NCBI GenBank assembly: GCA_028689775.1
Contig: JAQVCM010000017.1
Span: 1-64,000 of the forward strand
Source: Crocinitomicaceae bacterium
GTDB lineage: Bacteria; Bacteroidota; Bacteroidia; Flavobacteriales_D; Crocinitomicaceae
Direction: 5' to 3'
DNA length: 64,000 nt
Position 1 is the stretch's first letter. Every line of letters begins with the position of its first letter. The notes beneath the pieces are model-generated. The model was not told where the DNA came from. It searched no databases and saw only the letters and a list, made by a program, of their open reading frames with translations. The translations under genes were made by a program, and so were the position numbers. Positions 47,586-56,098 of this stretch are shown here, one piece after another.

Positions 47586-47948
47586 ATGACCCAAGAAATG
47601 AAACAATCCTTAAAGCTGGAAGAACTCGGACAATTTGTACTTTCAATGATCTTATTCAATCAATTGGAATATGCTTGGTGGCTTTTTCCAGCGCTGATTC
47701 TTTTACCAGATTTGTCGATGATCGGTTATGCATTCAACACCAAAGTAGGAGCTTTTATTTACAATATATTCCATCATAAATTACTGGCAATTGGAATTTT
47801 TACAATTGGTTTTTGGCTTGGAAATTCAGTTGTCGAACTCACCGGAATTATCCTTTTCGGTCACGCAGCAATGGATCGAATTTTTGGTTACGGATTAAAA
47901 TATCCAGATGATTTCAAGCATACCCATTTGGGTTGGATTGGGAAATAA
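47586..47948 (+). CDS. DUF4260 domain-containing membrane protein
   Basis: This 120-residue protein of the DUF4260 family has about three hydrophobic segments (LGQFVLSMILFNQLEYAWWLFPALILLPDLSMIGYAF, then LLAIGIFTIGFWLGNSVVELTGIILFGHAAMD). The family signatures LLPDLSMIGY, HAAMDRIFGYGLKYPD and FKHTHLGWIG are all present. Function is unknown. The gene ends immediately before the convergent alpha/beta hydrolase stop. Confidence 0.9.
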   Translation: MTQEMKQSLKLEELGQFVLSMILFNQLEYAWWLFPALILLPDLSMIGYAFNTKVGAFIYNIFHHKLLAIGIFTIGFWLGNSVVELTGIILFGHAAMDRIFGYGLKYPDDFKHTHLGWIGK

Positions 47949-48734
47949 TCAATTTCCTTGCAATCTCAAAAACGAAATTACTTCCTCGTTAAATTCCATC
48001 GGTTGTTCCACATTTACCACGTGACCGCAGTTTTTAATGATGTGCAAACGGGAGGAAATGTGTTTTGAAATCACTTCTTTGATGGCCGGTAAAAACAAAT
48101 GATCTTGTTCGCCCATCACATACAAAGTTGGGATTTTAATGTCATTCATTCTAAAAAACCGAAGTAATGGGTTGATTTCTGCGGTTAACTTATACCATTT
48201 CTTGAATTCCTTCTGACATAGCTTTTTCGCTTCCCCTACAAATAGAGAACGAGACTCTTTGTGATTCTTCTTAGGCATGATCACAAAGGCAAACAATTTA
48301 TACAAGAACATGTACGGCACGACGGACTTGAAAAAATTTCCGAAACCCATCAAGAATTTGGATTTCACATTGAATTTCAAGATGGCACCGCCCATCACCA
48401 TGCTTTGTACCATTTCTGGATTCCGCTCTGCTAAATCGCGAATTAAAATCGTTCCCAAAGAGATTCCAATAAAATGAGATTTCTCAATCTCCAAGTGTTT
48501 CAAAACTTCTAAAATGTCATTGGAAACAACCTCAAAAGTGTATTTTTGAGATTTGTTTTGCAAAAGATTTGATTTGCTTTCTCCGTGTCCACGAAGGTCA
48601 ATTAATAAGATGTTGAATTCTTTTTTAAATGTACGAATTTGGCGAAACCAAATGTTACTACTGCCACCAGCACCATGAACAAATGTCACCCATTTAGTGG
48701 TGTTTTCATTTCGATATACCGCGTAATTCAACAT
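47949..48734 (-). CDS. Alpha/beta hydrolase
   Basis: This 261-residue hydrolase has an oxyanion-hole HGAGGSS (about 20-26), the nucleophile elbow GISLGT (Ser about 95), an acid residue in GEQDHLF and a catalytic His in NCGHVVNVEQP. There is no signal peptide. Substrate unknown; it is a canonical single-domain esterase/hydrolase. Convergent with the DUF4260 gene. Confidence 0.9.
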   Translation of the reverse strand: MLNYAVYRNENTTKWVTFVHGAGGSSNIWFRQIRTFKKEFNILLIDLRGHGESKSNLLQNKSQKYTFEVVSNDILEVLKHLEIEKSHFIGISLGTILIRDLAERNPEMVQSMVMGGAILKFNVKSKFLMGFGNFFKSVVPYMFLYKLFAFVIMPKKNHKESRSLFVGEAKKLCQKEFKKWYKLTAEINPLLRFFRMNDIKIPTLYVMGEQDHLFLPAIKEVISKHISSRLHIIKNCGHVVNVEQPMEFNEEVISFLRLQGN

Positions 48735-49010
48735 GTTTTAAAGAAGAGATTTTATATGTAAACAAGAATTGATAAGCTATGCTTACCATAATTAATACAA
48801 AGATACTGCAAAGGAAGTTACCATGCATGCATTCTGATTTAAATCAATAAAACTTAATGAAAATTTAAGGATTTATTTCCTGTAAATACAGAATTGATTC
48901 CATTATTTTCATTCAAACCCTTGGAAGATTTGTATATTTCGGTTTTGTAACCTTTCGCAAATTCAAAGGTTATTGAAAAAATACTTTAGAAATAAATCAA
49001 CTACCTACGT

Positions 49011-50261
49011 ATGAAATTCACCTACTGCTTTCTCTTCTTATTTTCCTTGTTCAGTTTTGGTCAGAAAAATTATAAATCGATCCATTTGTCTGATTCTGGC
49101 GCAGTTTTAAATCCGGATTATTTAAAACAATTGGATGAGGTTTTCAAGGCCAAACGGGTCATAGGCTTGGGAGAATCGACACACGGAACCAGTGAGTTTA
49201 CGCAAATCAGGCTCGATTTATTCAAGTATTTAGTTCAAAACCATCAGTATACCATTTTCTTTTTGGAAGCGGACTACAATGCCTGCAGTCGCGTAAATCG
49301 ATACATTCATGGTGCAGATGACGATGGCAAAGAAGCACTTCTCGAAGTTCGATTGTGGCCTTGGTTGACACAAGAAATGTTGGATGTTGTAGAATGGATG
49401 CGTTTCTACAATTTAGAAAATCAGAATATCTTGTCGTTTGTAGGTTGCGACGAACAACTTATTTCAGATGATATACTTGAACTTCCACGTTATTTTTCAA
49501 TGCATCCCAAGTTTGAAGGGTGTCTTTCAAAACTTCCGTCTCTCGATTTCAATATAAAAGACTCAACGCTTGTTCGGCAGAAGAAAACAGAATGGCAAGC
49601 GTTTGAAAGGTATTTTAATGAAGCGTTTCCTGAAGAAGAAAAATTACTGATTAACACGGTTACGCAGTGGTTTGAAGTCAAAACTTCCACTGGGATTACC
49701 GGAAATTTCAGAGATAGCTGCATGGCAATTAATATTTTGGATTATTTAGAGTCTAGGCCAAATGCAAAAGGGATTTACTTTGCGCATAATGGACACGTTG
49801 GTAAAATTGCAGTTCAGTATCATTCAAAAAAGCCGTATTTTAAAAGAGCAGGTTCTTATTTAGATGAAAAAATGAAAGATCAGTATTTTTCACTCGCGCT
49901 TGATTTTAATATTGGTAGTTTCAATGCAATCAATTACAGAGACGGTAAATTTGAAATGGAATATTTTAATTTTGAACGACGAGAAAAGAAATTGTTAGCA
50001 CAGCGGGTGATGGGAAATGACAACTTGGTGAAATACATTGCTGTCGATTCCATTCCCAATAAAAAAATGGTAATTACATCCATCGGAGCTGTTTATGGAC
50101 AAGGAAAAGAAGGACAGAAAATTTATCGATTTCGTGACTTTCAAAGGCATGTGCATGATGCTTATATCATTATTAATCGTGGAACGCCAACACATTTATT
50201 AACGATGACTTCGCGCGCTAATAACCTGAGTTCGATTATCCCATCGAATTTATATCGCTGA
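49011..50261 (+). CDS. Erythromycin esterase-family hydrolase, exported
   Basis: The 416-residue protein has a short signal peptide (FLFLFSLFSFGQ), so it is probably periplasmic. The family catalytic motif is GLGESTHGTSEF (Glu about 55 and His about 58), followed by FFLEADYNACSRVNRYIHG and, later, the conserved AHNGHVGK. Erythromycin-esterase-like enzymes often act on other esters or succinoglycan-type substrates, so a resistance role is not implied. A long hairpin follows the stop. Confidence 0.88.
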   Translation: MKFTYCFLFLFSLFSFGQKNYKSIHLSDSGAVLNPDYLKQLDEVFKAKRVIGLGESTHGTSEFTQIRLDLFKYLVQNHQYTIFFLEADYNACSRVNRYIHGADDDGKEALLEVRLWPWLTQEMLDVVEWMRFYNLENQNILSFVGCDEQLISDDILELPRYFSMHPKFEGCLSKLPSLDFNIKDSTLVRQKKTEWQAFERYFNEAFPEEEKLLINTVTQWFEVKTSTGITGNFRDSCMAINILDYLESRPNAKGIYFAHNGHVGKIAVQYHSKKPYFKRAGSYLDEKMKDQYFSLALDFNIGSFNAINYRDGKFEMEYFNFERREKKLLAQRVMGNDNLVKYIAVDSIPNKKMVITSIGAVYGQGKEGQKIYRFRDFQRHVHDAYIIINRGTPTHLLTMTSRANNLSSIIPSNLYR

Positions 50262-50331
50262 TTATAAGTATCATAAACTATTCAAAATCCTTCTTCGTTC
50301 AGCTTTCCAATAAATGGCATCCTACTTCGTC

Positions 50332-50370
50332 ATTTTAAATAAAAATAGTCCACTATTTTTTATTTAAAAT
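50332..50370. terminator. Long AT-rich hairpin after the esterase gene
   Basis: ATTTTAAATAAAAATAG and CTATTTTTTATTTAAAAT are complementary apart from one bulged T, with a 4-nt loop. AT-rich hairpins can act as weak bidirectional terminators. It lies between the esterase stop and the fused pseudogene. Confidence 0.45.
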
Positions 50371-50444
50371 TTCTCGTATTATACGCATTCATTGAAATAT
50401 AAATTTCAATTTTACAATCGAACTCAGGTTAATAAACCGTAAAT

Positions 50445-51365
50445 TTATTTCCCAAATTTAGGAATTTCAGTTACCCGAACATACGGATAATCCACTTTCT
50501 TTTGAAGTCCATAATAGGAATTCAAACCAACAACGCCCACGGAGTTCATGCTTTCTAAATCCAAATATCCATTTTCGTCCAAGGCATTTTCAGCTAAGCA
50601 AATGTGTTCGATTTTTCCAATTACTAAAATCGTATCATTGAGTTTGATGGGAATACTTTCTTCGTATTTCAATCCAATTTTCACCTGACTTTCTGCTACA
50701 AATGGCGCATTAAAATCGGAAATGAAATTGGATGTTAAGCCACATCTTTCAAATTCGGAAACTTCTTCTTCCAATTTTGCGGATGTGTAATGCGCTTTTT
50801 CAATGAAAGATTCGTGCACGTGATTGACGGTGAAACAAGCCGTTTCCAAAATGTTTTTATACGTTCCTTTCGGACCTTCGTCTTGCGGTCTGAGGATGAA
50901 ACCCATGTATGCAGGCGAACTTCCAACACAACTCAAAATGTCCTTAAACAAGGAAATAGTACATGAATCGATGATCTCTAGCTTATTTTCCCAGTCATAA
51001 ATTTTTCGGCTGTCCGAGATAATTGAGCCATATTCTTTAAGTAGCAAATAATAGATTTCTTGAAAAACTAAATGTGTTCTTCTTGAATTTGCATCGCTCA
51101 ATGTGCTTTTATGCGGAATGTTTTTAAGCTGAAAATGGTTTGTTTTTCCTTTTAAACCTAGCATAGCACCCGCAACTTCTCGTAAAGAAGAACAATTAGC
51201 AAAGCATGAGAACAACATACTTATCAGATGATCTGACGTTGTAAACTTCTTAGTATAATAATCAGAATTATGAATTTTAACTGCGGATTTAACTAAATCC
51301 GATTTAATCAAAGAAATCAGCTGTCCGAAAACCGATTGTCCAAAAAAGTGAGTACTTTTATTCAT
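50445..51365 (-). pseudogene. IS4 transposase N-terminus fused in frame to a truncated flavin reductase
   Basis: The open frame spans about 306 residues from ATG 51363-51365 (MNKSTHFFGQSVFGQL). The first about 150 residues are those of IS4-family DUF4372 transposases: HLISMLFSCFANCSSLREV, NIPHKSTLSDANSRR and IIDSCTISLFKDIL (the first catalytic Asp). The frame then becomes a flavin reductase-like split barrel: AYMGFILRPQDEGPKGTY, ACFTVNHVHESFIEKAHYTSAK, SDFNAPFVAES. The reductase N-terminus and the transposase C-terminus are both missing. The junction is near 50920-50950. A functional product is unlikely, but the reductase part keeps an open frame. Confidence 0.8.
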
Positions 51366-51455
51366 GTAATTAATGTTGTGCAAAACTAAATTACAATAAA
51401 GCGGGAAATCCATCAAGGAAATCCCGCTTTTAAAAAACTTTTATCGGACAGTAGG
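50935..51455 (-). mobile_element. IS4-family (DUF4372) insertion sequence remnant
   Basis: This is the 5' half of an IS4-like element, with the transposase start at 51365. Upstream of it is a hairpin (GCGGGA at 51401-51406 with TCCCGC at 51422-51427) of the kind that blocks read-in transcription. The presumed end (TTATCGGACAGTAGGATATT) lies near 51440-51460. The other half and end are lost through the fusion to the flavin reductase fragment. Confidence 0.6.
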
Positions 51456-51495
51456 ATATTATTTATTAAATTACGGGAAGTTTCCAAACTTACAT

Positions 51496-51503
51496 TATAT
51501 TTG
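51496..51503 (+). promoter_or_regulatory. -7 box (TATATTTG) upstream of the 51535 gene
   Basis: This TAnnTTTG match lies 31 nt before ATG 51535. Confidence 0.4.
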
Positions 51504-51534
51504 CAATTTAGCTATCTAAGTTAATTATTATATT

Positions 51535-52050
51535 ATGAAGAAGGAAAAAGCTACACGTTCACTTATTTTTATTTTTTTTAAATGCTTTCTTTGTTTTCTA
51601 TTGACCAATAACTCCTCCTATGGTCAAGAATTGAGGATTATTGAACAGTATGAGCAAGATAATATCTTGAATAGACTTAATAAAAAAAACGCTATAATTA
51701 TTATCGATTCTTTATATGATTCTTATATAGAAGATATATTTTTTATTCGTAAAGATAGTGTCCTCCAAGCTGGTTCAAGCTATATAGAAACACTATACGA
51801 ATGGGCACTTGAAAATAATTATAAAGCCAAAATCGCAAAAGAAAAAATAGAAGAAATAAATCGATTGAAATATCAGGATATAGAAAATCAGTACAACAAA
51901 TTAGTAGAAGTCGCAAATAATATTAAAAGCAAAGATATAGAGTTCGCGTTATTTCTCTATAAAACCGCACTAAAAGTTAAATTAGAGGATGATTTTGTGA
52001 GGACGAAAATAATCGAAATAGAAACTATTATTCGACATAATAGTAAATAA
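51535..52050 (+). CDS. Hypothetical exported protein
   Basis: The 171-residue ORF has an N-terminal hydrophobic region (LIFIFFKCFLCFLLTNNSSYGQ) consistent with a signal peptide. Charged alpha-helical sequence follows (coiled-coil-like EKIEEINRLKYQDIENQYNKLVEV). I recognise no family. Its A/T codon use (many ATA, AAT) is more extreme than that of neighbours, which together with the adjacent IS remnant suggests recent acquisition. It could be the N-terminal part of a larger gene. Confidence 0.55.
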   Translation: MKKEKATRSLIFIFFKCFLCFLLTNNSSYGQELRIIEQYEQDNILNRLNKKNAIIIIDSLYDSYIEDIFFIRKDSVLQAGSSYIETLYEWALENNYKAKIAKEKIEEINRLKYQDIENQYNKLVEVANNIKSKDIEFALFLYKTALKVKLEDDFVRTKIIEIETIIRHNSK

Positions 52051-52055
52051 ATTGG

Positions 52056-52370
52056 TTAACTAACTACATAGCAATCGGATACAAACGGTTTTACAAAAAA
52101 AATTACAATACGAAAAAAAATACGCTGCAAAGTGCATTTGAAACGGGCAATTGCTGGATTTCTTTTCTTGGCGTGTTTTTGACTCACACCAGAATTCACC
52201 CTTTTTCGCCACAAATTGAAACTGGATCTTTTCAATTCGCCACGCATCAACTGGATGACCTCTTTTTCAGGAACTTCAAATTGCATCAAAATGGCTTCGA
52301 AAGGCGTTCGGTCTTCCCAAGCCATTTCAATGATTCGATTTAAATCTCGTTCGTCAAACTCTTTCTTCAT
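52056..52370 (-). CDS. TIGR03643 family protein
   Basis: The product has about 104 residues. The start is taken at ATG 52368-52370 (MKKEFDERDLNRIIEMAWEDRTPFEAI), the usual family beginning. The core FEVPEKEVIQLMRGELKRSSFNLWRKRV is typical of TIGR03643, found in photolyase/light-response neighbourhoods in Bacteroidota. About 25 extra residues follow (RIFFRIVIFFVKPFVSDCYVVS), so the normal stop may have been lost. It overlaps the preceding SRPBCC gene by 17 nt and is the last gene of the operon. Function unknown. Confidence 0.82.
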   Translation of the reverse strand: MKKEFDERDLNRIIEMAWEDRTPFEAILMQFEVPEKEVIQLMRGELKRSSFNLWRKRVNSGVSQKHAKKRNPAIARFKCTLQRIFFRIVIFFVKPFVSDCYVVS

Positions 52371-52833
52371 AAACGCCGTACTTTTTCTCAATCGCTTTGG
52401 TTCTGTAAGCGAAAATTTCCTCTAATTTTTTGCGAATCATGATCTTGTTTGCAATTGCTCCCAAAAATCCGAAAGGTGGTTGATAGGTCACAATGTCACG
52501 CATCAAAACGCCACCCGTTTCACAAGGTTCAATCCAGTGTTGGTGATGCCACATCGAATACGGGCCGATTCTTTGTTCGTCCACGAAATAACGCATGTCA
52601 TCTACGTGTGTAATTTCCGTTACCCAATCTGTTTTGATTCCGGCTACAGGACTCACTTTGTAACTAATAATCATTCCTTGATACATCTTTTCTGGCAAAC
52701 CTTCTGATGTAATATCAAAACCCATGTATGGCGGTGTAATTTCTTTTAGATTTTTTGGAGATGAAATGAAATCCCAGACTTCTTCCATCGTTGCATTGAC
52801 TTTTTGGGTTGATTTTTTTTGATAAAAGGCCAT
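52354..52833 (-). CDS. SRPBCC family protein
   Basis: This 159-residue START-like (SRPBCC) protein begins FYQKKSTQKVNATMEEVWDFISSPKNLKEITPPYMGFDI and shows GPYSMWHHQHWIEPC and DIVTYQPPFGFLG, as in the Bacteroidota SRPBCC proteins that sit with TIGR03643 and SDR genes. It probably binds a hydrophobic ligand; none can be named. It is the third gene of the TetR-kinase-SRPBCC-TIGR03643 operon, 11 nt after the ABC1 gene. Confidence 0.88.
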   Translation of the reverse strand: MAFYQKKSTQKVNATMEEVWDFISSPKNLKEITPPYMGFDITSEGLPEKMYQGMIISYKVSPVAGIKTDWVTEITHVDDMRYFVDEQRIGPYSMWHHQHWIEPCETGGVLMRDIVTYQPPFGFLGAIANKIMIRKKLEEIFAYRTKAIEKKYGVYEERV

Positions 52834-52844
52834 GGTGTTGTATT

Positions 52845-54161
52845 TTAGGAAATGAATTTTTTATATTGATTGATAACTACATTGGTCGCTTTCACTTGGT
52901 GCATCAAACTGTACAAACCAAAGAACGTACGGTTCATATAGATGAAGTGTTTGGATCCTCGATTGGCATCCATTTTTTTAACGGCATCATCTTTTGCAAA
53001 ACCTTCTGCAAGCGAAGTGATTTGATCAAAGAACGTTGGATCCGCGAAATCGAAACTTTCTTGTTGGAACGGTTGTGTGAACAAACTCAACAATTGATGG
53101 AAAATTTCGGTGTAAAAAGCACGGTCTTCTTCTGGATCGCCTTCTCGTAGAATTTCCAGTTGGATCAATTCTTTTTCAAATTGTTCTTTGTTATTCAGAA
53201 TTTCTGGTTTTGTTAGTTCAAAATACGGTGTATAGAAATCCAGTGGAAGTTCTTTCATGCAGCCAAAATCAATTGCAATCAATTCATTCTTAGGAGAAAC
53301 CATAAAGTTTCCTGGGTGTGGATCTGCGTGTACTTTTCGCATCACGTGCAATTGATACATGTAGAAATCCCACAAAGTTTGACCTACTTTGTTGGCTTGT
53401 TCTGTATCGGTATTCTGTTCTGCAAAAGTGGAGATTTGAACGCCGTCCATCCAATCCATGGTCAAGATTTTATCGGTAGAATATTTTTCGTAATAACTTG
53501 GAATCAATAAGTTTGGAATGTTTTTACAGGCATCTTTTACCTCGTTGCTTTGACGTAACTCCAAATGATAATCCGTTTCTTCCAACAATTTTTGCTCCAC
53601 TTCCTTGAAATAGCGATCGGTGTCTTTTGCTTTTAAGTTAAACATTTTCAAGGCAATCGGTTTCACCAAAGCCAAGTCGCTGCTGATGCTCTCTGCAATT
53701 CCTGGATACTGGATTTTTACAGCTAATTTTTTCCCGTCGCTTGTCGCTTGGTGCACTTGACCAATACTTGCTGCATTGATGGCTTCAAAGTTGAATTCAT
53801 CAAAGAGTTCGTTGGCTGGTTTACCAAAATATCGTTTGAATGTTTTTTGGACCAAAGCAGCGGAGAGTGGAGGAACTGAAAACTGAGACAAAGAGAATTT
53901 TTCTACGTATGCTTGCGGTAAAAGTGATTTTTCCATGCTCATCATCTGAGCAACTTTCAAAGCACTTCCTTTTAGTTTTTTAAGTCCGTCGTAGATGTCT
54001 GTTGCGTTTGATTCATTCAATTTTGCTTTTGCATCCTTGTCAGAACCTACCAATTTCTCGCCGTAATATTTTAAATAATTCACGCCAACTTTTGCTCCAG
54101 TTTGTACGATTTTACTCGCACGTTGGATTTTTGAAGTTGGAATTCTATCAATCGTTTCCAT
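52845..54161 (-). CDS. ABC1/AarF-family atypical kinase
   Basis: This UbiB/ABC1-like protein of about 438 residues starts at METIDRIPTSKIQRASKI. The ATG at 54159-54161 is chosen over an earlier start overlapping the TetR gene. Motifs include GSALKVAQMMSMEKSLLPQ (KxGQ-like), AASIGQVHQATSDGKKLAVKIQYPG (ATP-binding Ala-rich loop and Lys), VHADPHPGNFMVSP and IAIDFGCMKEL. Relatives act in isoprenoid or quinone biosynthesis regulation. Located just after a TetR gene and before SRPBCC, it may belong to a lipid/carotenoid or light-response regulon, which is inference. Confidence 0.9.
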   Translation of the reverse strand: METIDRIPTSKIQRASKIVQTGAKVGVNYLKYYGEKLVGSDKDAKAKLNESNATDIYDGLKKLKGSALKVAQMMSMEKSLLPQAYVEKFSLSQFSVPPLSAALVQKTFKRYFGKPANELFDEFNFEAINAASIGQVHQATSDGKKLAVKIQYPGIAESISSDLALVKPIALKMFNLKAKDTDRYFKEVEQKLLEETDYHLELRQSNEVKDACKNIPNLLIPSYYEKYSTDKILTMDWMDGVQISTFAEQNTDTEQANKVGQTLWDFYMYQLHVMRKVHADPHPGNFMVSPKNELIAIDFGCMKELPLDFYTPYFELTKPEILNNKEQFEKELIQLEILREGDPEEDRAFYTEIFHQLLSLFTQPFQQESFDFADPTFFDQITSLAEGFAKDDAVKKMDANRGSKHFIYMNRTFFGLYSLMHQVKATNVVINQYKKFIS

Positions 54162-54165
54162 CTGA

Positions 54166-54825
54166 TTATTTTTTAAAACCGTGTTCTTTCCATAGGAATT
54201 TCCCAAGATCGATGATGCTTTCAAGCGGTTTGGTGTTGATCATCTCGAATCCTGCTTGTACGGACTTTTCAATCAACACATCTGTTTTTTCAAAGGCTGG
54301 AGAAGTGTCATTCATCCAAAATTTAATCAGCAAAATCAACTGACCAAAAATGGCTTCGGAGATGCTTTTTTCAATCATTTTGTTTGCTTTCTCCATTTTC
54401 AAATCAAGCTTTTCGATGTCCAAGGTGTGCACAAACTGAATGAACTCTTTTTTCAAGTCTTTCAATTTGTTCATGGTTTTCAGTTTACTTTCATCCTTGT
54501 TGTTCAAGATGTGGATCACAAAACTGCGGTTGGCAGTTAAGATTTCGAAAAATGTAAAGTAAAAGCTCAAGAGTTTGTGTTTTGCATCCCCTTCCAAGAA
54601 AGCTTCATCTTTTGCAAGAAGTGTCATCGTGTTTTCAAAAAACAAGGTGAAAATGTGTGCGTCAATGCTTCCAAACGAACTGAAATAAACATAAAATTCT
54701 GCTTCTTTCATTCCATTTTCTTTCGCAAATGCATAAACGCTTTTTGGTGCTTCGGAATTCATCAATACATAATCCATGTATTTATCCAAAATCACTTGTC
54801 GAGTATCAATTTCTTTTTTTGCCAT
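54166..54825 (-). CDS. TetR-family regulator (atypical)
   Basis: This 219-residue protein begins with a TetR-type N-terminal helix-turn-helix region (ILDKYMDYVLMNSEAPKSVYAFAKENGMKEAEFYVYFSSFGSID), which matches the family weakly, followed by a long alpha-helical ligand-type domain. It is the first gene of the operon and probably controls it. It ends 4 nt before the ABC1 gene start. A regulated ligand cannot be inferred. Confidence 0.82.
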   Translation of the reverse strand: MAKKEIDTRQVILDKYMDYVLMNSEAPKSVYAFAKENGMKEAEFYVYFSSFGSIDAHIFTLFFENTMTLLAKDEAFLEGDAKHKLLSFYFTFFEILTANRSFVIHILNNKDESKLKTMNKLKDLKKEFIQFVHTLDIEKLDLKMEKANKMIEKSISEAIFGQLILLIKFWMNDTSPAFEKTDVLIEKSVQAGFEMINTKPLESIIDLGKFLWKEHGFKK

Positions 54826-54973
54826 TGTTTTAATTTTTTAGGCAATTTCCATTGGATTTTACCTGTGTGAATCTCATTATCGTTTCCTATAAAGTTAACC
54901 ATTAAGCTTCAATCTTTCATCGGTTTTAACACTTGATTTACTGCTTTTAACATTCGGAAAATTATTAATTTAC

Positions 54974-55672
54974 TTACATTTTTACAGATGACATTCCTCC
55001 ATCAACGGCAAGAATTTGTCCGGTCATCCATTTGGATTTATCGGACAATAAAAAACAAGCCATTTCCGCAAGGTCTTCGGGTTCTCCGATTACTTTCAGC
55101 GGATGTCTTTGTGCGTTTGCCTCTTTTTTCTCATCTGAACTCAACAGTTTTGAAGCTAATTGGGTATCTGTTAATGAAGGAGCAATCGCATTGACTCTCA
55201 TTTTTGGAGCTAATTCTGCCGCCAAAGATCTCGTCAATCCTTCAATCGCGCCCTTCGAAACTGCAACTTGCGTGTGGAAGTTAAATCCAGTTTGCACCGC
55301 AACGGTTGAAAAGAAAACAATGGAAGCATTTTCTGCTTTTTTTAGGCGAGGCAAGACGTGTTGTAAGGTTTCAATCGCGCCAACAACTTGTAAATCAAAA
55401 TCACTTCTGAAATCTTGCGCTTTGATGCGTGCAAAAGGCAACAAGTTGATGCTTCCCGGACAATAAACAAAACCGTCGATTGATTCTGGTAAGAAATCAA
55501 AATTCAGCTCGCTTTTTCCAACTTCGTAGTGATGAAAAGTGGTGTTTTCTAATGTGTCACAATCTGCGTTGGTGTGATATGTTGCAAAAACACGATTGCC
55601 TTCTGATGACAATTGTCGAACGATTGCGTTTCCAATTCCGGATGAACCTCCAATGACTAAATAATTTTTCAT
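54974..55672 (-). CDS. SDR family oxidoreductase, catalytic Tyr replaced
   Basis: The SDR has about 232 residues and starts at ATG 55670-55672 (MKNYLVIGGSSGIGNAIV). The cofactor motif GGSSGIG and YCPGSI are present. In the usual YxxxK site the sequence reads VAVSKGAIEGL, so the catalytic Tyr is Val, a change I believe is shared by this subfamily. MRVNAIAPSLTDTQLASKLL is typical of the subfamily in TIGR03643 neighbourhoods. Activity as a classical reductase is uncertain. It may belong to the same gene neighbourhood as the TetR operon, from which it is separated by about 150 nt. Confidence 0.85.
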   Translation of the reverse strand: MKNYLVIGGSSGIGNAIVRQLSSEGNRVFATYHTNADCDTLENTTFHHYEVGKSELNFDFLPESIDGFVYCPGSINLLPFARIKAQDFRSDFDLQVVGAIETLQHVLPRLKKAENASIVFFSTVAVQTGFNFHTQVAVSKGAIEGLTRSLAAELAPKMRVNAIAPSLTDTQLASKLLSSDEKKEANAQRHPLKVIGEPEDLAEMACFLLSDKSKWMTGQILAVDGGMSSVKM

Positions 55673-55794
55673 AAAACCGCCTTGTTTAACTTCTTTCAAA
55701 TAAACTTAAACAAATGTACATCTTAATTTGAATGGTGGATATTATTTAACAAAGAATTATTGATTTACCGATTTCCTCTCGAAGTTGAATAAAT

Positions 55795-56095
55795 TATCCT
55801 TCAACCAAAAAGCTATTCCTCCAGAGTTGAACTGAAAAAGGTTTCGCTCCTGGAGGAATAGCTTTTGATATTTTGACATCTGCGCTTGCAATTGTCCTTC
55901 CAACAAAAGGTTTAATCTTGTAAAAAATGCGACAATCCTTTCAATTGGATTGCGGCTTCAGCCCATTCAACTGAAAAATGAAAGGCAATCTGGCTTTAGC
56001 CAAAAAATTACCATTTTCAATTGGCATCAATAAATTTTGCTTCAACCAAAAAAAGCTTCCTCCAGAATCGAACTGAAAAAGTTCTTCCGAAGTCC
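55795..56095. repeat. Dispersed palindromic repeat with 17-bp inverted arms
   Basis: A perfect 17-bp inverted repeat AAAAGCTATTCCTCCAG (55808-55824) with its complement at 55850-55866 encloses AACTGAAAAAGG. It is followed by TTTCAATTGGATTGCGGC, GGCTTCAGCC, GGCTTTAGCC and a second TTCCTCCAGAATCGAACTGA. These elements recur at 32054-32460 and at 43128-43270. No protein is encoded. It occupies the gap between the SDR and methyltransferase genes. Confidence 0.8.
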
Positions 56096-56098
56096 TAT

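Noticed and set aside
49011-50261. Macrolide resistance gene
   Set aside because: Family membership alone does not show erythromycin hydrolysis; chromosomal exported members in Bacteroidota usually have other or unknown substrates.
49000-52100. Genomic island or prophage around the IS4 remnant
   Set aside because: No integrase, phage genes, tRNA target or direct repeats were seen; only one IS fragment and one AT-rich hypothetical gene.
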